Source: Bacteroidota bacterium
GTDB taxonomy: Bacteria; Bacteroidota; Ignavibacteria; Ignavibacteriales; Ignavibacteriaceae
DNA: 15,527 bases
Direction: 5' to 3'
Assembly: GCA_021793635.1 (NCBI GenBank)
Contig: JAJYSI010000020.1
Coordinates: 1-15,527 of the forward strand
The notes below the pieces were generated by a model. That model saw only the letters and a list, made by a program, of their open reading frames with translations, was not told where the DNA came from and ran no database searches. Positions 7,605 through 15,523 of this stretch are shown here, piece by piece (within the stretch, counting starts at the first letter, position 1; every line of letters starts with the position of its first letter). A program made the translations under genes and the position numbers.

Positions 7605-9734
7605 TTATAATTTTGACTTGGTAAATTTACTTATTGACTTCAATGCATGACTCATCAGATACTCCTGCGAATCGATTCTTGTTTCACCATTTTCACATTT
7701 ACAGAAAGTATAGCTCATGTCAGGATGGAGTTCTCTTGCCTTTACGTTATCCTTTAACGAAAATTTAAGAATAATTTTTATGATTTCGTTTTTTAACTTC
7801 ACGTCTTCAATTGGGAAGCAAGTTTCGACGCGTCTGTCAAGGTTTCTTTGCATCATGTCTGCACTGCTTAAAAATATTTCTTCTTCTCCTTTGTTAAAGA
7901 AATAAAAAATCCGGCTGTGCTCTAGGAATCGCCCGACAATACTTATCACTCTAATATTCTCACTTAAGCCCGGCACTGCAGGTACAAGACAGCAAATTCC
8001 TCTTACAATCAAATCGATTTTTACACCTGAGTTTGAAGCTTCATACAAAGCACCGATTATTACTGGATCTACCAGTGCATTCATCTTTAAAATGATTTTC
8101 CCTTCGCTGCCGGATTTTACATTTTCTATTTCGCGGTTAATCAGAGCCAGCATTTTCTCCCGCATATTTATCGGGGCAACAAACAATTTATTAAAATCAT
8201 TCTGCTTGGAGTATCCGGTCAGATAATTGAAAATGCCGGATACATCGGAACAAATTTTTTCATCAGCGGTGAACAGCCCTAAATCCGTGTAAAGCTTTGC
8301 AGTGGAAATATTATAATTACCGGTAGAAAGATGAACATATTTTTTTACCCCATCGCTTTCACGTCTTACAACCAGAGTCATCTTAGCGTGAGTCTTCAAT
8401 CCGACAAGTCCGTAAACAACATGAACACCGACTTTCTCAAGTTCCCGCGCCCAATAAATATTATTCTGTTCGTCAAACCTTGCTTTCAACTCGACAAGAA
8501 CGGCAACCTGCTTACCGCGTTCAGCAGCTTCAATTAAATATTTAACAATCGGAGAGTCGGTACCGACACGATAAAGCGTCTGCTTTATTGCAAGCACATC
8601 AGGGTCTTTTGCGGCATGCTTAATAAAATCAATCACCGGTGCAAAAGAATGATACGGATGATGAAGCATAATATCCTGACGTTTTATCGCTGAGAAAAAA
8701 TTTTCATCTTCATCAAATAATTTTAAGATGACAGGGAAGAACTGTTTTGATTTTAAATGATGAACCGGTAAATCATATAGCTGCATAACATCACTTAGAC
8801 CTAACGGACCATCAAATACGTGAACGTCATCTTTTTTTATTTCCAGGTTTTCAATCAGCGTCTCAATCATAAAATCCGGCATCTGCCTTTCAACTTCAAG
8901 CCGGACAACCGAGCCGAATCTTCTTTGCCTGATATTCTCTTCGATTACACGGAGAAGGTCATCTGCTTCATCTTCCTGCAGCTCAATATCCGTATCGCGG
9001 GTAATTCGAAAACGGTGAGACTCCAAAACCTCCATGCCGGGGAAAAGTAAATTTAAATTAGCCTTAATTAAATCTCCCAACCAAATAAATTTTGCACAGA
9101 ACGATCCATTGCTCAGAATTTTTTTCTCCGGAGAAAGGATCTGATCTATTTGCAAAAGCCTCGGTAAGATACTCGGAACTTTTACACGCGCAAAATGGTT
9201 TTCTCCATTCGGCTTTTTAACAAGTATTGCGAGACTTAAACTTAAATTAGAAATATACGGGAAAGGTCTGCCCGGATCGAATGCCAGAGGTGTGAGGATG
9301 GGGAATATTTCCTTTTTAAAATACTCAGTTAAGATTTCTTTTTCATTTTGGGATAGACTCTCGTATTCCAAAATATTAATCTTATTTTCATGAAGCGCCG
9401 GTACAATATCATTCTTCCAAAGATCCATTACTTGGAGAAGCATTGGCTGAAGAGCTTTTTCTATTTTTTGAAGCTGCGCTACCGGAGTCAATCCGTCGAT
9501 AGTTGGCTCAGAAACATTAGCCGCTACCTGTTCTTTCAAACCGGAAATACGAATCATATAGAATTCGTCCAAGTTTGAGTGAAATATTGAAATGAACTTT
9601 ACCTTTTCAAGCAGTGGGAGTTCGGGATTCAACGCTTCTTCAAGTACTCTTCTGTTAAATTCTACCCAGCTTAAATCTCTGTTAAAAAAAATTTTGGGAT
9701 CGTTATACTTTTTAAGTAACTCTTTGCCGGTCAT
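7605..9734 (-). CDS. ppk1: Polyphosphate kinase 1
   Basis: A 709-residue enzyme that reversibly transfers the gamma-phosphate of ATP to polyphosphate chains; usually a cytoplasmic or membrane-associated protein. The N-domain opens with FFNRDLSWVEFNRRVLEEA (16-34) and SNLDEFYMIR (53-62). The head region covers about 120-320. The two phospholipase-D-like catalytic domains carry QTLYRVG (385-391), KARFDEQNN (417-425) and GLKTHAK with the autophosphorylated His at H449, matching E. coli H435. The second active-site His is H606 in GRFLEHSRIF, matching E. coli H592. SSADMMQRNLDRRVE (623-637) is the family block. The length fits PPK1 and nothing is missing. The ATG lies 15 nt after the upstream glycosidase stop with no obvious Shine-Dalgarno. 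The pair is likely one transcript. A 399-nt gap follows the stop. Confidence 0.97.
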   Translation of the reverse strand: MTGKELLKKYNDPKIFFNRDLSWVEFNRRVLEEALNPELPLLEKVKFISIFHSNLDEFYMIRISGLKEQVAANVSEPTIDGLTPVAQLQKIEKALQPMLLQVMDLWKNDIVPALHENKINILEYESLSQNEKEILTEYFKKEIFPILTPLAFDPGRPFPYISNLSLSLAILVKKPNGENHFARVKVPSILPRLLQIDQILSPEKKILSNGSFCAKFIWLGDLIKANLNLLFPGMEVLESHRFRITRDTDIELQEDEADDLLRVIEENIRQRRFGSVVRLEVERQMPDFMIETLIENLEIKKDDVHVFDGPLGLSDVMQLYDLPVHHLKSKQFFPVILKLFDEDENFFSAIKRQDIMLHHPYHSFAPVIDFIKHAAKDPDVLAIKQTLYRVGTDSPIVKYLIEAAERGKQVAVLVELKARFDEQNNIYWARELEKVGVHVVYGLVGLKTHAKMTLVVRRESDGVKKYVHLSTGNYNISTAKLYTDLGLFTADEKICSDVSGIFNYLTGYSKQNDFNKLFVAPINMREKMLALINREIENVKSGSEGKIILKMNALVDPVIIGALYEASNSGVKIDLIVRGICCLVPAVPGLSENIRVISIVGRFLEHSRIFYFFNKGEEEIFLSSADMMQRNLDRRVETCFPIEDVKLKNEIIKIILKFSLKDNVKARELHPDMSYTFCKCENGETRIDSQEYLMSHALKSISKFTKSKL

Positions 9735-9749
9735 AATTGTCTATTTTTA

Positions 9750-11972
9750 TTAGCGGTCAATATATGACTTTTCACGGTCTTTTTCTCCATAAAATTCTAC
9801 ATCTCTAAGAAAATCTTTTGCTTTTATTATCAAGTTATTAGAAAAAGAAACCGGATCGGCAATTTCTGATTCATCAAAGCTTGTAGCCGGAGTTGTAATC
9901 CATTTCTCTTCCCAATTAAAAATATTATACTTTGTTCCGAATTTTAAACTGTCGGCAAATCTTTCCCATCGCTTAAGGTAATATTCTTTAATCAGACCAT
10001 TCCATACTTTTGCCGCGTATTCGGAAAGATGAGAGCCTCCCCAAGTTGTAATTTGCCTCTTCGCATTTTCTTCATAAAAATCTTTTTCTTTAGGATTAAC
10101 TCCCCAGCTTCGCGCAAATTTAATCCATCTTGCAAGTTTGTAAAGCGGATGCTCGCCTAAAAGGCTGTCAATATTATCCATCAGAATGAAGGCTTTGCCA
10201 AAGGCTTCATTTCTTCCTTTGTAATTCTTTGCAAGATGAAATTTGATTGCCAGGCTTAGTAATGAATCGACTTTATATCCGGCATATTGTGCTGCTATTT
10301 GAATTGCATCGTCTTTATATAAATTATTATTCTTAAATTCATCGGAACATGAAAGAAATAATTTGGCAGCCTTATCAAAATTACCGGATGAAAATAGTTT
10401 TACACTATCATTAAGCTGAGGTTTTTGCTGATAGAAGTTAATTGAAATTCTATTTGTATCCGAATAAATAGATTTGATTAAATATTTCCATGATTCTTTC
10501 ATTCTTAAGGGAAACTTTCCATAGCGTGAGAGACAGTAATTCTCAATCCAATTATTTAAATCAACCGGTTTGTTTGTCCATTCCAAATCTGTTAGAAATT
10601 CATAAACGACATCGTTATTTTCTATTCCTTCAGGAGAAATCCCAAAGCCGATTAAATTACCATGGTTAGGATTTTCAAGCATTTTAATTGCATCATTTGA
10701 GTAGCGTGGAAGATTTCCATACAATTCATTTCTTCCGCCAAAGTTGTGTATGATGCTGAATATCCATTGCTTTCCGAAAAATCCGTCAAGCTTTTTCCAG
10801 CCATGAAAAAGTTCATTCGCCAAATCGATTATTATCATCCGGTTATCGGGTACATCTTTTAGAAAAGCTTCGACAGAAGGTTTATCCCAGAATTTTTTAT
10901 CATTATAAAAAAGCCAGCCTTGCATAACCCAGACTCCGTTTGAATCTCCGGCAAGAATAGAATTATAAATTGCTTTACCAAAATTTGTAAGCTGCGGATA
11001 ACGATTTTTTTTATTTACCGGAACAGTCATTTCATTAAAAGCATCTGCAAGGTAAAAATGCGTTCGTCCATATTCCTTTTCATACTCTTTAATAAAATCT
11101 CTTCCAATCTCGGCAAAATGCTTTGAGAGAGGAGACAGCATATAAGTACCGTCTTTTGGAGAGAAACCTGCCCAGGGTTTCATTTGAATAATGTCTGCGT
11201 CCGGATATATATTTTTTATTGCTTCCGGAACATAACCGGAAAACGCAGGAACAACCGGATTCATTCCAAGCTCGCGCATTCGTCTCAAAATTTTCTTTTG
11301 AAGAGCTTCACTTTTTACGAAGTAACTTTTGGGAAGAGGTCCGCTGTGTCTATTAATATTTCCCATCTGATGCCAGGGAAGAAAAGCCGGACCAGTAAAA
11401 TAGTTGTCCAATTCTTTATCCGTTATCCCTAGTCTTTTCCATACTTTTCTCCAGATAGCTTCTTTGCCGATCATTGCGAGCGGCATATTAATACCGTGCA
11501 GTGCCATCCAGTCAATTTCTTTTTCCCATTGTTTCCAGCCCCAGAAAGCTGTTGTATATCCGAAGGCACAGACATTATAATACAATCTATATTTGTAAGG
11601 TGAAACTATTTTTGTATCTGGAAAATCAGGAAGTCTTGAGGGAATATTTATATTACTGCCTGTCCAAGTTACCTGGCAATCTGCTGCATGCCTTAGATAA
11701 TAATAAATCCCTCTTGTTAGAGCTATTGCACTGTTGCCGGTTACATGAACTACTCCATCTTTAGCTTCAACGTTAAAATCATCATTTCCAGTTTTATCTT
11801 GATTATATTTTAGAACAAAATCTTTTTCATGCTGCGGAATTAAACGATGAAGTACTCCTTTTGCTGCTTCTACCGGGTTATAGTATTTTTTTGGGGCCTG
11901 CTGACCGAAACTATCTGACTGTGATAAACTAACAAAAAGAATTAAAAAGGAAATAGTGAAAATTTTTTTCAT
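9750..11972 (-). CDS. Secreted alpha-N-acetylglucosaminidase, GH89 (NAGLU-like)
   Basis: The 740-residue protein has a signal peptide (1-23: two Lys, hydrophobic core, likely cut near SFG-QQ). An N-terminal domain (about 30-120) resembles the NAGLU N-domain. The TIM-barrel core starts at PYKYRLYYNVCAFGYTTAFW (125-144), with DWMALHGINMPLA (154-166). The proposed acid/base E314 lies in YLADAFNEM (307-315), aligning with human E316. The proposed nucleophile E448 is in GISPEGIENNDVVYEF (444-459), aligning with human E446. A C-terminal all-alpha NAGLU domain (about 480-730) completes it. GH89 enzymes release alpha-1,4-linked terminal GlcNAc, for example from heparan sulfate or gastric mucin. The ATG at 11972 is followed by the conserved export signal. 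No other CAZymes or SusC/D are nearby, so the substrate is open. It sits 53 nt downstream of tRNA-Ser(CGA) with no clear promoter between, and 15 nt upstream of ppk1. Confidence 0.95.
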   Translation of the reverse strand: MKKIFTISFLILFVSLSQSDSFGQQAPKKYYNPVEAAKGVLHRLIPQHEKDFVLKYNQDKTGNDDFNVEAKDGVVHVTGNSAIALTRGIYYYLRHAADCQVTWTGSNINIPSRLPDFPDTKIVSPYKYRLYYNVCAFGYTTAFWGWKQWEKEIDWMALHGINMPLAMIGKEAIWRKVWKRLGITDKELDNYFTGPAFLPWHQMGNINRHSGPLPKSYFVKSEALQKKILRRMRELGMNPVVPAFSGYVPEAIKNIYPDADIIQMKPWAGFSPKDGTYMLSPLSKHFAEIGRDFIKEYEKEYGRTHFYLADAFNEMTVPVNKKNRYPQLTNFGKAIYNSILAGDSNGVWVMQGWLFYNDKKFWDKPSVEAFLKDVPDNRMIIIDLANELFHGWKKLDGFFGKQWIFSIIHNFGGRNELYGNLPRYSNDAIKMLENPNHGNLIGFGISPEGIENNDVVYEFLTDLEWTNKPVDLNNWIENYCLSRYGKFPLRMKESWKYLIKSIYSDTNRISINFYQQKPQLNDSVKLFSSGNFDKAAKLFLSCSDEFKNNNLYKDDAIQIAAQYAGYKVDSLLSLAIKFHLAKNYKGRNEAFGKAFILMDNIDSLLGEHPLYKLARWIKFARSWGVNPKEKDFYEENAKRQITTWGGSHLSEYAAKVWNGLIKEYYLKRWERFADSLKFGTKYNIFNWEEKWITTPATSFDESEIADPVSFSNNLIIKAKDFLRDVEFYGEKDREKSYIDR

Positions 11973-12025
11973 ACTTTTTGGCGGAATGATAATTGGAAAG
12001 AAAATTTATCTGATTAGTTTATTTG

Positions 12026-12113
12026 CGGAGAGACAGGGATTCGAACCCTGGGTAGAGATAAACCCTACACTGGTTTTCGAGACCAGCCTATTCAACCACT
12101 CTAGCATCTCTCC
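12026..12113 (-). tRNA. tRNA-Ser (anticodon CGA)
   Basis: The 88-nt cloverleaf reads on the minus strand from GGAGAGA (12113) to TCTCTCC, with discriminator G at 12026. The acceptor pairs GGAGAGA with TCTCTCC over 7 bp. The anticodon stem is CTGGT/ACCAG with loop CTCGAAA, giving anticodon CGA (12077-12079) that reads UCG. The T loop is TTCGAAT flanked by CAGGG/CCCTG. The long variable arm (GTAGGG...CTCTACC type) and the G discriminator are serine features. The 3' CCA is not encoded: the next bases are CAA. Confidence 0.96.
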
Positions 12114-12198
12114 GGTCGTATAATTAATATTTTATTCGAGCCGCAAAATAATATTAATCAGAGACTAAAAGAAAATATTTTTGTTCATTCAACTTCCT

Positions 12199-12229
12199 TT
12201 TGTTAAAAAAAATTTAATATCTATATTTG
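12199..12229 (+). promoter_or_regulatory. Bacteroidetes-type promoter of tRNA-Ser(GGA)
   Basis: TTTG (12199-12202) is followed after exactly 19 nt by TATATTTG (12222-12229), a full match to the -33/-7 consensus TTTG-N19-TAnnTTTG of Bacteroidetes housekeeping promoters. The expected start, about 7 nt further, lies just ahead of the tRNA at 12243. This is the best promoter in the window and the best clue to the phylum group. Confidence 0.7.
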
Positions 12230-12242
12230 CATCGCTTAATTC

Positions 12243-12332
12243 GGAAAGGTGCAGGAGTGGTTTAACTGGCACGCCTGGAAAGCGTGTGTATCTTAACGGG
12301 TACCGAGAGTTCGAATCTCTCCCTTTCCGCCA
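12243..12332 (+). tRNA. tRNA-Ser (anticodon GGA), CCA encoded
   Basis: The acceptor GGAAAGG (12243-12249) pairs with CCTTTCC (12322-12328). The anticodon stem is CACGC/GCGTG with loop CTGGAAA, giving anticodon GGA that reads UCC and UCU. A long variable arm (TGTATCTTAACGGGTACC) is typical of serine. The T stem is GAGAG/CTCTC around TTCGAAT. The discriminator G (12329) is directly followed by CCA (12330-12332), unlike the neighbouring tRNA-Ser(CGA). The two serine tRNAs are divergent, with 129 nt between their 5' ends. Confidence 0.96.
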
Positions 12333-12545
12333 AATTTCATCAATATTTAATATCGCAGTCTCCTTAATTGACTTGTTGCTTATAATAACTTGTTAAACGA
12401 ACTGCGTTACTAACCGCTCGTAGATAACCTCTTGATTATTGATCAAATTATATTCATCTTTCCCTCGTTAGTTTATGATATAAATATTTTCCAATTTATC
12501 TGCTTATTTGGACGGATCAATTAAGCGGAATTAAAGGTAATTAAA
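12333..12545. other. Intergenic stretch downstream of tRNA-Ser(GGA), nothing clear
   Basis: This 213-nt gap separates the tRNA from the small protein gene. It contains a weak hairpin near 12398-12421 (CGA-GCG paired with CGC-TCG) and an inverted repeat TTGAT/ATCAA near 12431-12445. Neither is followed by a T run. A ribosome binding site AAAGG lies 9-13 nt before the next ATG. I could not place a convincing promoter here. Confidence 0.3.
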
Positions 12546-12794
12546 ATGAAAAAATTTCTTGTAGTTATTGCTGTATTTTTTAGCCTTCTTTTTTTATTTG
12601 GCGGGTTATTTTTAGTTGGTATATTTTCTAACCATAGCAATCAAAATAAGTCAAAAGTTTATGCAAGTTTTACTACTAAATCGCTTGAGCCGAAACTCTC
12701 AATGAAACAGATTGACAGTGTTACCGCAAAGTATAATTATAATTTTACTTCTGTTAATGCAGAAGGGATTTCCGTGTATTCTGTCGGGAAATAA
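12546..12794 (+). CDS. Small membrane-anchored protein of unknown function
   Basis: An 82-residue protein. It starts with MKKF, followed by a very hydrophobic segment (about 4-26) that can act as signal anchor or uncleaved signal peptide, and then a polar tail of about 55 residues (Ser/Lys/Asn-rich, ending in VNAEGISVYSVGK). The family is not recognised. An AAAGG ribosome binding site about 9 nt upstream of ATG supports translation. It is the only plus-strand protein gene here and meets the minus-strand IF-2B-like gene tail to tail with 8 nt between the stops. Being short and on its own, it could be a false prediction, but the export signal and ribosome binding site make it credible. Confidence 0.6.
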   Translation: MKKFLVVIAVFFSLLFLFGGLFLVGIFSNHSNQNKSKVYASFTTKSLEPKLSMKQIDSVTAKYNYNFTSVNAEGISVYSVGK

Positions 12795-12802
12795 TTATAT
12801 CC

Positions 12803-13591
12803 TTAATCGGTTATTATTTTTGTAATAAGTTTTGCCGGTACTTCCTCAAAATAAATATTTGAAACTAATAGATTTCTTCTCTTTACTTTCCAGACTTCAT
12901 TGCTGTCTTCTTGTTTGGAATGAAAGGAACCCATCATGCTGATTTTTTCTTTCGACGCAAGAATGTAAAAAGGCTTCTTAAAATGTCTGCAAAGAATTGC
13001 TGCTACCAAACTCCCGATTTTATTTACTGCACTACCATTCTTTAATATTATATCTGCACCGGTAATTACCGCATCAACTTTTGGGATGTAGAGAGAGAGC
13101 ATGAAATCATAGATGAGCTCTACTTTTATGTTCTGTTTTAAAAGAGCTTCCGCAAAGTTTCTTCCTTCCAATTTAGGTCGCGATTCGCAAAGAATTATTT
13201 TTAGCTTCTTATTGTCTTTCTTCCATAGCTTAAATACTTCAAGAAGAGTTTTGCTGTTTGAGAGTGTTAGAATTGTATTTATATTTTTTGTCAGCGGTTT
13301 TGCGTTTTGATAAAGAATTTGATATTTGGATTGAAGGTGCTTATCAAAATTGTTTATAAATATTTTAAGCTTCTCCGGGTTGCCGGATTTGATAATCTTT
13401 TCAATTGATTTTAAGTAATCTTTAACAGCTTCGAAGTGTGAAAGCCTTGCTTTTGCCTGTTTGATTGCAGCATTTATTTGAAGGGAATTTGCTGATGAGT
13501 CTTTTAAGTAATCATTCAGCTTCACCAATATCTCCGATGAACCTGAAATCTTATCATTTAATATTTTTACAAGTGAGGTTTCCTTTTTCAA
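12803..13591 (-). CDS. IF-2B-fold protein (eIF2B alpha/beta/delta-like family)
   Basis: A 262-residue member of the superfamily that includes eIF2B regulatory subunits, MtnA and archaeal ribose-1,5-bisphosphate isomerase. The N-terminal helical region (about 1-100) is rich in Lys, Glu and Asn. The core has ILTLSNSKT (107-115), IILCESRPKLEGR (132-144; family pattern E-x-R-P-x-x-x-G-x) and AVITGADIILKNGSAVNKIG (174-193), then PFYILASKEK (207-216). D180 of G-A-D is kept. The Cys of the isomerase motif T-H-C-N is replaced by Ser at S111 (TLSNS), which resembles the non-catalytic regulatory subunits. Sugar-phosphate isomerase activity is therefore doubtful. The start is TTG 13591: there is no Met near the front and a stop lies upstream. 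It lies 35 nt after hicA, so it may share its transcript. Confidence 0.78.
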   Translation of the reverse strand: MKKETSLVKILNDKISGSSEILVKLNDYLKDSSANSLQINAAIKQAKARLSHFEAVKDYLKSIEKIIKSGNPEKLKIFINNFDKHLQSKYQILYQNAKPLTKNINTILTLSNSKTLLEVFKLWKKDNKKLKIILCESRPKLEGRNFAEALLKQNIKVELIYDFMLSLYIPKVDAVITGADIILKNGSAVNKIGSLVAAILCRHFKKPFYILASKEKISMMGSFHSKQEDSNEVWKVKRRNLLVSNIYFEEVPAKLITKIITD

Positions 13592-13626
13592 TTTGTAAAC
13601 ATTATTCAGGCTTGTTTGTAAATCGT

Positions 13627-13842
13627 CTATTCTTTATCCCAATCTTTATAATCAATTCCTGCTTGCCGAAGAATTTCTTTTACTAAACCAATGTGAATTT
13701 CGTCAGATTTATGTGGATTAGGAATTCTTACCTTCAATTGACCCTTTTTCATGAATTGATGTTTACCTCCTGAAAAGGGTCCCTCAAAACCTAATTTCTG
13801 GAATCTTAAAATAAGTTCGTGCCGTGATATTATTTTCTTCAA
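13627..13842 (-). CDS. hicA: HicA-family toxin (mRNA interferase)
   Basis: A 71-residue HicA/YcfA-like protein. It binds and cleaves mRNA through a dsRBD-like fold and is neutralised by HicB. The sequence runs LGFEGPFSGGKHQFMKKG (17-34) with H28 in the place of the catalytic His of the G-x-H motif, then KVRIPNPHKSDEIHIGLVKEILRQAGI (37-63), the typical P-x-x-x-x-x-I-x-x-G-x-x-x-x-I-L-x-x-A-G-I pattern. Length is standard. The start codon is TTG (13842). It begins 5 nt after the hicB stop, so the pair is one unit with antitoxin first. Key residues look intact, so it may be active. The IF-2B-like gene follows. Confidence 0.88.
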   Translation of the reverse strand: MKKIISRHELILRFQKLGFEGPFSGGKHQFMKKGQLKVRIPNPHKSDEIHIGLVKEILRQAGIDYKDWDKE

Positions 13843-13847
13843 GATTG

Positions 13848-14090
13848 TTATCCGGCTAACTTTTTTAATGATAAACCGACTCCATTTATAGTAGGAATTG
13901 GATCATCATCTTTTATTTTAATTAAAAGCCACTCTTCAAGAACTTCGATTAATTCCTCTCTGCATGACTCAATAGTATTTCCATTTGACCAAACTCCCTT
14001 TAACTCTGGTACCTCACAGAACCATGTCCCATCATCTAATTTTTTATATTCAGCTTTTTTTATGGCTGTTTCAATATATTTTTGAATCAT
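13848..14090 (-). CDS. hicB: HicB-family antitoxin (short form)
   Basis: An 80-residue partial RNase-H-like domain. The motif DDGTWFCEVPELKGVWSNGNTIESCREELIEVLEEWL (19-54) is the HicB core: D-G-x-(Y/W)-x-(A/C)-x-(V)-P-x-L-x-G-x-x-x-x-G-x-T-x-x-E-x. It should bind and block HicA. No C-terminal HTH or RHH DNA-binding domain is left beyond about residue 80, so self-repression by this protein is uncertain. The ATG at 14090 has the strongest Shine-Dalgarno in the window (AAAGGAG, 8 nt upstream), unlike neighbouring genes, which may signal acquisition by transfer. hicA follows after 5 nt. Confidence 0.87.
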   Translation of the reverse strand: MIQKYIETAIKKAEYKKLDDGTWFCEVPELKGVWSNGNTIESCREELIEVLEEWLLIKIKDDDPIPTINGVGLSLKKLAG

Positions 14091-14122
14091 ACAAGTAACT
14101 CCTTTGATATAAGATTACCATA

Positions 14123-14153
14123 TAAAAATAATCATAATAAACTCTATCATCAA
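14123..14153 (-). promoter_or_regulatory. Predicted promoter of hicBA
   Basis: On the minus strand, TTG (14153-14151) is followed after 20 nt by TATTTTTA (14130-14123), seven of eight matches to TAnnTTTG. The predicted start is near 14116 and gives a leader of about 25 nt before the hicB ATG. It may drive hicB, hicA and the IF-2B-like gene. Confidence 0.35.
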
Positions 14154-14297
14154 CCAAACATAAATTCAATACATTGCTTTTCCAAACTCATATTGCAAAT
14201 TGTCTATTCTAATGTGGATATACTGAAAGTAATTGCATGCAAGTTAATGAAATAAATAATCGATAAGACTTCAGCCGAATAGCTGCATATAACAATT

Positions 14298-14336
14298 GAA
14301 TGACTATCGAATGACAACTTCTATCATTCTTCATTC
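14298..14336 (-). terminator. Nested inverted repeat after the alaC stop, candidate terminator
   Basis: Two GAATGA boxes (14298-14303, 14309-14314) face two TCATTC boxes (14324-14329, 14331-14336), starting one base after the alaC stop codon. They can form an inner 6-bp stem with a 9-nt loop and an outer stem. There is no T run after it, so classical Rho-independent termination is doubtful. An alternative role is an mRNA 3'-stabilising stem. Confidence 0.35.
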
Positions 14337-14337
14337 C

Positions 14338-15523
14338 TTACTTGTCCATTAATTTCTTAATATTCCTGATTGCCTGCTTAATGCGTTGATCATTCTCTAC
14401 CATTGAGATACGCAGATACCCTTCTCCATGCTCGCCGAATGCAGCGCCCGGAGACGTCACCACTTCTGCCTGATCAATTAATAATTTTGAGAATTGAATT
14501 GAGCCCATCGCTTTAAACTTATCCGGTATCGGTGCCCAGACAAACATACTTGCTTTTGGCTTTTTAACATTCCAGCCGATGCTGTTTAATCCGTCCACTA
14601 AAACATCTCGGCGCTTTGTATAAACTTCGGCAATCTCTTTTGTAACAGACGGCGGTGAATCAAGTGCAGCTATTGCCGCAACCTGAATTGGCGTAAAGAT
14701 TCCGTAGTCATAAAAGCTTTTTAGCTTTGCAAGAGCTTTACATATTTCCGCGTTACCTACGCAAAAGCCGACACGCCATCCTGCCATATTATAACTCTTG
14801 GACATTGTAAAGAACTCAACTGCAATATCCTTTGCGCCCGGTACTTGAAGTATGGAAGGTACTTTTGTTCCGTCAAAAACAATATCGCTGTATGCCATAT
14901 CATGAACTACAATCATCTCAGACTTCTTAGCAAATGCAACTATCTCTTTTAAATAATCAAGATCGACAACTGCTGTTGTTGGATTTGCGGGGAAGTTTAA
15001 GATTAACATTTTAGGACGAGGCCACATATCTCTTGTTATTAAAGAGATGTCCGGTATAAAATCATTTTCCGGACTAAGAGGAATTGAAACAACATTTGCG
15101 CCTGCGGCAGTAACTCCGTAAATATGGATTGGGTAAGTAGGATTAGGAACCATAACAACATCACCGCTGTCAAGCAGAGCAAGACAAAGATGCGCCAATC
15201 CTTCTTTGCTTCCTATTGTTGCAACAGCTTCGTTTTCCGGATCGATATCTACGCCGAAGTCGCGTTTATATTTTCTTGATATAGCTTTTAAGATTGCCGG
15301 AATTCCTTTTGAACGCGAATAGCGGTGAGTCTTAGGATCGTCGACTGTCTGCTTTAATTTATCAATAATAAATTTCGGCGTAGCTTGATCCGGGTTGCCC
15401 ATGCCGAGATATATAATCTCATTTCGTTGATGGCGATTCTTTAATCCGATCGCGTTTAATTCGTCGAAAATATACGTAGGAAGTCTGTCTAATCTCTTTG
15501 CAACTTTCCTCTGGTTCTCTCAT
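14338..15523 (-). CDS. alaC: PLP-dependent aminotransferase, AlaC-like, with apparent 5' frameshift
   Basis: A class I/II aminotransferase most like E. coli AlaC (glutamate-pyruvate aminotransferase), a group that also contains LL-diaminopimelate aminotransferase-like members. Counting from the internal ATG 15402: MGNPD (1-5), THRYS (25-29), GSKEGLAH (64-71), NPTYPIH (87-93), NFPANP (136-141), HDMAYSD (167-173) and SKSYNMAGWRVG (201-212), with K202 as the PLP-lysine. KASMFVWAPIP and RISMVEN close the domain. Homology goes on upstream of 15402: the frame is open from 15519 and reads KRLDRLPTYIFDELN, as in AlaC (IDRLPPYVF). An in-frame TGA lies at 15522-15520, and the only ATG (15523) is out of frame by two bases. 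Inserting GA into the GAGAGA run would give a 395-residue protein of the normal size. It may be a contig-end error or a real lesion. Confidence 0.85.

Noticed and set aside
12181..12396. 71-codon plus-strand reading frame
   Set aside because: It runs straight through tRNA-Ser(GGA), has no homology, and its start lies at the tRNA promoter.
12790..12820. Shared bidirectional terminator between the small protein and the IF-2B-like gene
   Set aside because: The only pairing is a 6-bp A/T stem around a 17-nt loop, too weak to call although a T run follows.
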